Assembly (NCBI GenBank): GCA_036785705.1
Contig: JAWUZG010000032.1
Location: 10,000,001-10,064,000 of the forward strand
DNA length: 64,000 nt
Origin: Acanthornis magna
Lineage: Eukaryota; Chordata; Aves; Passeriformes; Acanthizidae
Reading direction: 5' to 3'
Part shown: positions 63,890-64,000 of the stretch, in pieces
How positions within the stretch are numbered: the first letter of the stretch is position 1
Layout: each line of letters begins with the position of its first letter
Position numbers and translations under genes: made by a program
The notes under the pieces: model-generated
What the model was told of the DNA's origin: nothing
The model's database searches: none
The model's input: only the letters and a program-made list of their open reading frames with translations

Positions 63890-64000
63890 CTGCATTAAAA
63901 TGAGGATCATCTTCCATCGACCGTACTGCCTCCTCAACTGCATCTACGGCACTGCCTCCCTGCTTCAGGACACCATAACCTCGCAGTGCAGCTCTGACAA
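63890..64000 (-). CDS. ASRGL1: ASRGL1 coding exon, partial at the window edge (human residues about 28-64)
   Basis: This is the most upstream ASRGL1 exon visible. It reads leftward from the window edge and matches the N-terminal part of the alpha subunit: the VRAA and GYG segments, then GGSAVDAVE, then DDPHFNAG. It ends at a GT donor (63889-63888) after the first base of a Gly codon, so the intron is phase 1, which fits the next exon. The start Met and the HGGG region that opens the family fold are not in the window. ASRGL1 is an N-terminal nucleophile hydrolase that cleaves L-asparagine and isoaspartyl dipeptides in the cytosol. The match is to the human protein from memory; the frame and the splice site are seen directly. 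Confidence 0.93.

Overview
This window looks like avian nuclear DNA. It is AT-rich and intron-dominated, with one GC-rich CpG island. It carries CR1 LINE 3' ends and a long solo LTR of the ERVL-type family widespread in songbirds and related birds. A passerine or close neoavian is the best guess; that rests on remembered repeat sequence, not on a search.

The only gene I can name is ASRGL1 (isoaspartyl peptidase/L-asparaginase 1) on the minus strand. Six coding exons span 64000 down to 45920, joined by five GT-AG introns whose phases all agree. They cover human residues 28 to the stop. The start-codon exon lies beyond the right edge. The autocatalytic threonine and the surrounding active-site motifs are intact, so the gene looks functional.

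Region by region: 1-13278 holds no recognised gene, only simple repeats and one weak exon-like segment near 3.7 kb. 13279-14206 is the solo LTR. 14207-27035 has no recognised gene. A C14/T21 tract lies at 16.1 kb and an unexplained 178-codon frame at 20.7 kb. 27036-28090 is a CpG island with three CCAAT boxes and a strong minus-strand splice donor. It is probably the promoter of an unidentified gene running left, perhaps bidirectional. 28245-28540 is an old CR1 fragment, followed by about 1.7 kb of decayed, unclassified sequence. 30300-45245 is mostly plain non-coding DNA, but contains a 19-bp minisatellite (34.6 kb), a 23-bp G:C-rich hairpin (36.35 kb) and a possible LTR relic (42.6-43.3 kb). 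45246-64000 is ASRGL1 with its introns and likely 3' UTR.

I found no clearly new biological system. The observations most worth checking are the hairpin at 36328-36390, the CpG-island promoter with its pentanucleotide repeat, and the homopolymeric T22 tract at an ASRGL1 splice acceptor.
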